The notes under the pieces were generated by a model, which was not told the origin of the DNA, made no database searches, and worked only from the letters and a program-made list of their open reading frames with translations. Shown in pieces: positions 37,039 to 39,580 of a DNA stretch of 39,580 nucleotides (position 1 is its first letter; the number at the start of each line of letters is the position of its first letter). Made by a program: the position numbers and the translations under genes. The DNA is from Candidatus Nomurabacteria bacterium (GTDB taxonomy: Bacteria; Patescibacteriota; Minisyncoccia; Phycocordibacterales; UBA9973): contig JADLEY010000014.1 of the NCBI GenBank assembly GCA_020845875.1, forward strand, positions 1 to 39,580, given 5' to 3'.

Positions 37039-37533
37039 CTACAAAGTACAACTTATGGAGCACCCGTCTCCATTCGTTGCATTACCATCATCACATTGCT
37101 CTCCTGCTTCGACAAAACCATTCCCGCACTGTGGCGCACAAATAGTAAGTTTATGATTATTGGGATTAAGCGGATTTGAAGTATCTTCATAGACACAAAC
37201 AGGGCGAAGACCACTTGTCCAATTTTCTTGTCCGACAAGAAGTCCTTTCACAGTGAGATCTTGCGATGTCACTATATTTTCCCATGCATATAATCGCTCT
37301 GCAGAGGTGTTTCCTTTTATATCAAGAAGAACTCCTGGGACAGTTCCAAAGACACTACTACCCGTAGCATCTTTTGTTTGTGGAGTAGTGGTTGTATCGA
37401 GTGCTGGAGAGGCGTTCTTTAAAGGAGGAACAGCAGCTGGACCAGTAAACGCCTGTACAAGTGCGCCACCGCAAAGAACAAATAGTGTCGCACCGGCGAG
37501 AACAAGCTGTACAATCGAACGCTTGATATTCAT
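37039..37533 (-). CDS. Secreted 'LLDI' family paralog with DUF4215/Myxo-type Cys motif
   Basis: 164 aa; ...VPGVLLDIKGNTSAERLYAWEN...CGNGFVEAGEQCDDGNATNGDGCSISC. Confidence 0.82.
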   Translation of the reverse strand: MNIKRSIVQLVLAGATLFVLCGGALVQAFTGPAAVPPLKNASPALDTTTTPQTKDATGSSVFGTVPGVLLDIKGNTSAERLYAWENIVTSQDLTVKGLLVGQENWTSGLRPVCVYEDTSNPLNPNNHKLTICAPQCGNGFVEAGEQCDDGNATNGDGCSISCTL

Positions 37534-37596
37534 GTTCTCTATTGTACCAGTCCTACACCTTTCTTGTGAAGAGGATACTGTGGAAAAGACAAGGTG

Positions 37597-37626
37597 TTGC
37601 CATCACGTATCGTTCTGTGGTACAAT
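37597..37626 (+). promoter_or_regulatory. Promoter of nusA
   Basis: TTGCCA-N18-TACAAT. Confidence 0.65.
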
Positions 37627-37701
37627 CGCTAAATCAGATGTCCGTCCCGAAAGGTCGGACATCGGCGTTTTATCAAGAACAATTACATAACAGAAGAATA
37701 T

Positions 37702-38973
37702 ATGTTTGACATCAAAGCATTAAAAATGTCGATTGAGCAACTCGAGGGAGAGCGCCGAATCTCCCGCGACAAGCTCATAGACGCCATCGAGCAAGCCTTT
37801 GCCGCAGCATACAAGAAAGAATACGGGAAAAAAGGTCAAGTCGTCCGTGCTCACATGGATATGGATGCTGGTACTGTCACCTTTGAGCAGGTGAAAACCG
37901 TTGTGGACAAAGATTCTGTTCGGTTTGACGAAGATACAAAAGAAGACGCTACTGCCCCAGTAGATACCGAAACAGAGTTTGACGAACGCGAACACTACAA
38001 TGAAGAAAAGCATCTTCTCCTCGAAGACGCACGCATAATCAAGGAGGACGCGGTGGTTGGAGATGAAATCGTTTTTCATCTTGAACCAAAAGATGACTTT
38101 GGCCGCATCGCTGCCCAGACTGCCAAGCAAGTCATTATGCAGCGTATTCGCGAAGCAGAACGCTTCAGCATCCTTGATGAGTTCGGAGGTAAAGAGGGGG
38201 ACATAGTTAGTGGCTATATCCAAAAAGTAGACCGTGGTGTCGTCTTCCTTGATTTCAATCGAGCAACCGGTATCCTTCCTCCCCAAGAACAAATCCCTAG
38301 CGAACGCTACAACCGCGGTTCTCGTCTGCGCGGCTATCTCTACCATGTCGAAGAGTCTCCTCGCGGTGTGACGCTTCGTATTTCTCGTACACACCCTAAA
38401 TTCCTTGAGAAACTTTTTGCCCTTGAATCCCCAGAAGTTGCCAGTGGTGTCGTCGAACTCAAATCCATCGCCCGCGAACCAGGAAGCCGATCTAAAATTG
38501 CTGTATGGACCGACGATCCTGCGATTGACCCTGTTGGTTCTTGTGTGGGACAAAAAGGCGTCCGTGTCTCGACAGTCATGAGTGAACTTTCTGGAGAAAA
38601 AATCGATATTATCGAATGGTCACCAGACCCAGAAGAATTTGTTTGCAAGGCGCTCTCTCCAGCAAAAGTGCTCGATCTTGAACTCAATGAAGAGGAGCGT
38701 AAGGCGACTATCGAGGTTGCGCCTGACCAACTCTCGCTCGCTATCGGAAAAGGAGGGCAAAATGTGCGCCTTGCTGCAAAACTCACAGGATGGAAAATAG
38801 ATATCAAAGGAAGTGATGTAGCACCGAGCGAAGCGGTCTCCGACAATAGTCTCCCAAACGAAGGAGAAGGCTTTACTTCGCTCGCCTCCTTCTCCGTTGA
38901 TACCAAACCATCTCTAGAAGAGGCAGCAACTCCTACGGACACTGTAGAGGTTTCCGAACAAGAATCAGAATAA
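37702..38973 (+). CDS. nusA: Transcription termination/antitermination factor NusA
   Basis: 423 aa; RDKLIDAIEQAFAAAYKKEYG, DPVGSCVGQKGVRVSTVMSELSGEKIDIIEWS, LAIGKGGQNVRLAAKLTGWKIDIK. Confidence 0.96.
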   Translation: MFDIKALKMSIEQLEGERRISRDKLIDAIEQAFAAAYKKEYGKKGQVVRAHMDMDAGTVTFEQVKTVVDKDSVRFDEDTKEDATAPVDTETEFDEREHYNEEKHLLLEDARIIKEDAVVGDEIVFHLEPKDDFGRIAAQTAKQVIMQRIREAERFSILDEFGGKEGDIVSGYIQKVDRGVVFLDFNRATGILPPQEQIPSERYNRGSRLRGYLYHVEESPRGVTLRISRTHPKFLEKLFALESPEVASGVVELKSIAREPGSRSKIAVWTDDPAIDPVGSCVGQKGVRVSTVMSELSGEKIDIIEWSPDPEEFVCKALSPAKVLDLELNEEERKATIEVAPDQLSLAIGKGGQNVRLAAKLTGWKIDIKGSDVAPSEAVSDNSLPNEGEGFTSLASFSVDTKPSLEEAATPTDTVEVSEQESE

Positions 38974-38986
38974 TTATTTCACCCCT

Positions 38987-39511
38987 ATGAACCTTCTCCA
39001 CGACATTAGTGCAGGCAAAAATGCGCCCGACGTTATCAACGTTATTATTGAGATCCCAAAAGGATCAAAAAATAAATACGAAATAGATAAGGAAACCGGC
39101 CTTATCACCCTCGACCGTGCAATGCACACGAGCCAAGATTATCCGTTTGATTACGGCTTTATGCCGCAGAGCCACTGGGAAGACAGCGACCCGCTCGACG
39201 TCGTTGTCCTCACCACCTATCCACTCGTCCCAGGAATACTGGTCAAAGTACGCCCCGTCGCAGTGCTCCACATGGTAGATGATGGTGAAAGTGATGCAAA
39301 GGTTATTGCAGTGCCCGAAAAGGACCCCCGCTTCGATGCGATCAAAGATCTCTCTGATATCAATCCTCACACCATGAAGGAGATAGAGCACTTCTTCCAT
39401 ACCTACAAGCAACTCCAAAAGAAAGAGGTTCGCATAGACGGTGTCGGCGATGCTGAGTCATCAAAGGAAATCGTCATGAAATCACAGACACTTTACGCTG
39501 AAAAAGGATAG
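38987..39511 (+). CDS. ppa: Inorganic pyrophosphatase, type I
   Basis: 174 aa; IEIPKGSKNKYEIDKETGLITLDR, YPFDYGFMPQSHWEDSDPLDVVVL. Confidence 0.96.
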   Translation: MNLLHDISAGKNAPDVINVIIEIPKGSKNKYEIDKETGLITLDRAMHTSQDYPFDYGFMPQSHWEDSDPLDVVVLTTYPLVPGILVKVRPVAVLHMVDDGESDAKVIAVPEKDPRFDAIKDLSDINPHTMKEIEHFFHTYKQLQKKEVRIDGVGDAESSKEIVMKSQTLYAEKG

Positions 39512-39522
39512 TAATAACACGG

Positions 39523-39551
39523 CTGACAAGTCGTCTTATATGTGCTAGAAT
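39523..39551 (+). promoter_or_regulatory. Promoter of downstream gene
   Basis: CTGACA-N17-TAGAAT. Confidence 0.6.
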
Positions 39552-39562
39552 GTAGCCATACT

Positions 39563-39580
39563 ATGAAAAAGACTCTTGTA
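39563..39580 (+). CDS. Start of a truncated CDS (MKKTLV...)
   Basis: ATG 11 nt after the -10 box; runs off the window. Confidence 0.45.

Noticed and set aside
37720-38553. 277 aa minus-strand ORF
   Set aside because: Lies antisense within nusA; composition matches the complement of real codons and no family motif is visible.
1-39580. CRISPR array, transposase or prophage
   Set aside because: No regularly spaced direct repeats, no transposase/integrase motifs, and only the S74 remnant hints at a mobile element.

Overview
The window looks like a compact genome of the Candidate Phyla Radiation (Patescibacteria/Parcubacteria type). This is inferred from gene content and many small secreted hypotheticals, not from a database search. 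Housekeeping genes recognised from translated motifs: ftsH, smpB next to ssrA (tmRNA), polA, tsaE, gltX, rlmB-type methyltransferase, dacB-type PBP4, clpB, rplJ-rplL with an L10-type leader, ftsK, recA, efp, nusA and ppa. There are two tRNA genes (Ile-TAT and Tyr-GTA). Between these lie secreted or surface proteins: a PG-binding-domain, S-layer-like protein, a multi-Ig/DUF11 wall protein, and a tandem paralog family in which one member carries a Hint (intein-like) domain and another a DUF4215/Myxo-type cysteine motif. Main observations: (i) at least 11 genes have a -10-like box 6-11 nt upstream of the start codon, predicting widespread leaderless transcripts; (ii) the tandem 'LLDIDG' secreted family with interchangeable C-terminal modules; (iii) an EF-P whose tip residue is Gln34 instead of Lys/Arg; (iv) a long tmRNA tag ending ...FAPAFA; (v) structured 5' leaders and a quasi-palindromic operator candidate. 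No CRISPR array, transposase or prophage was found.
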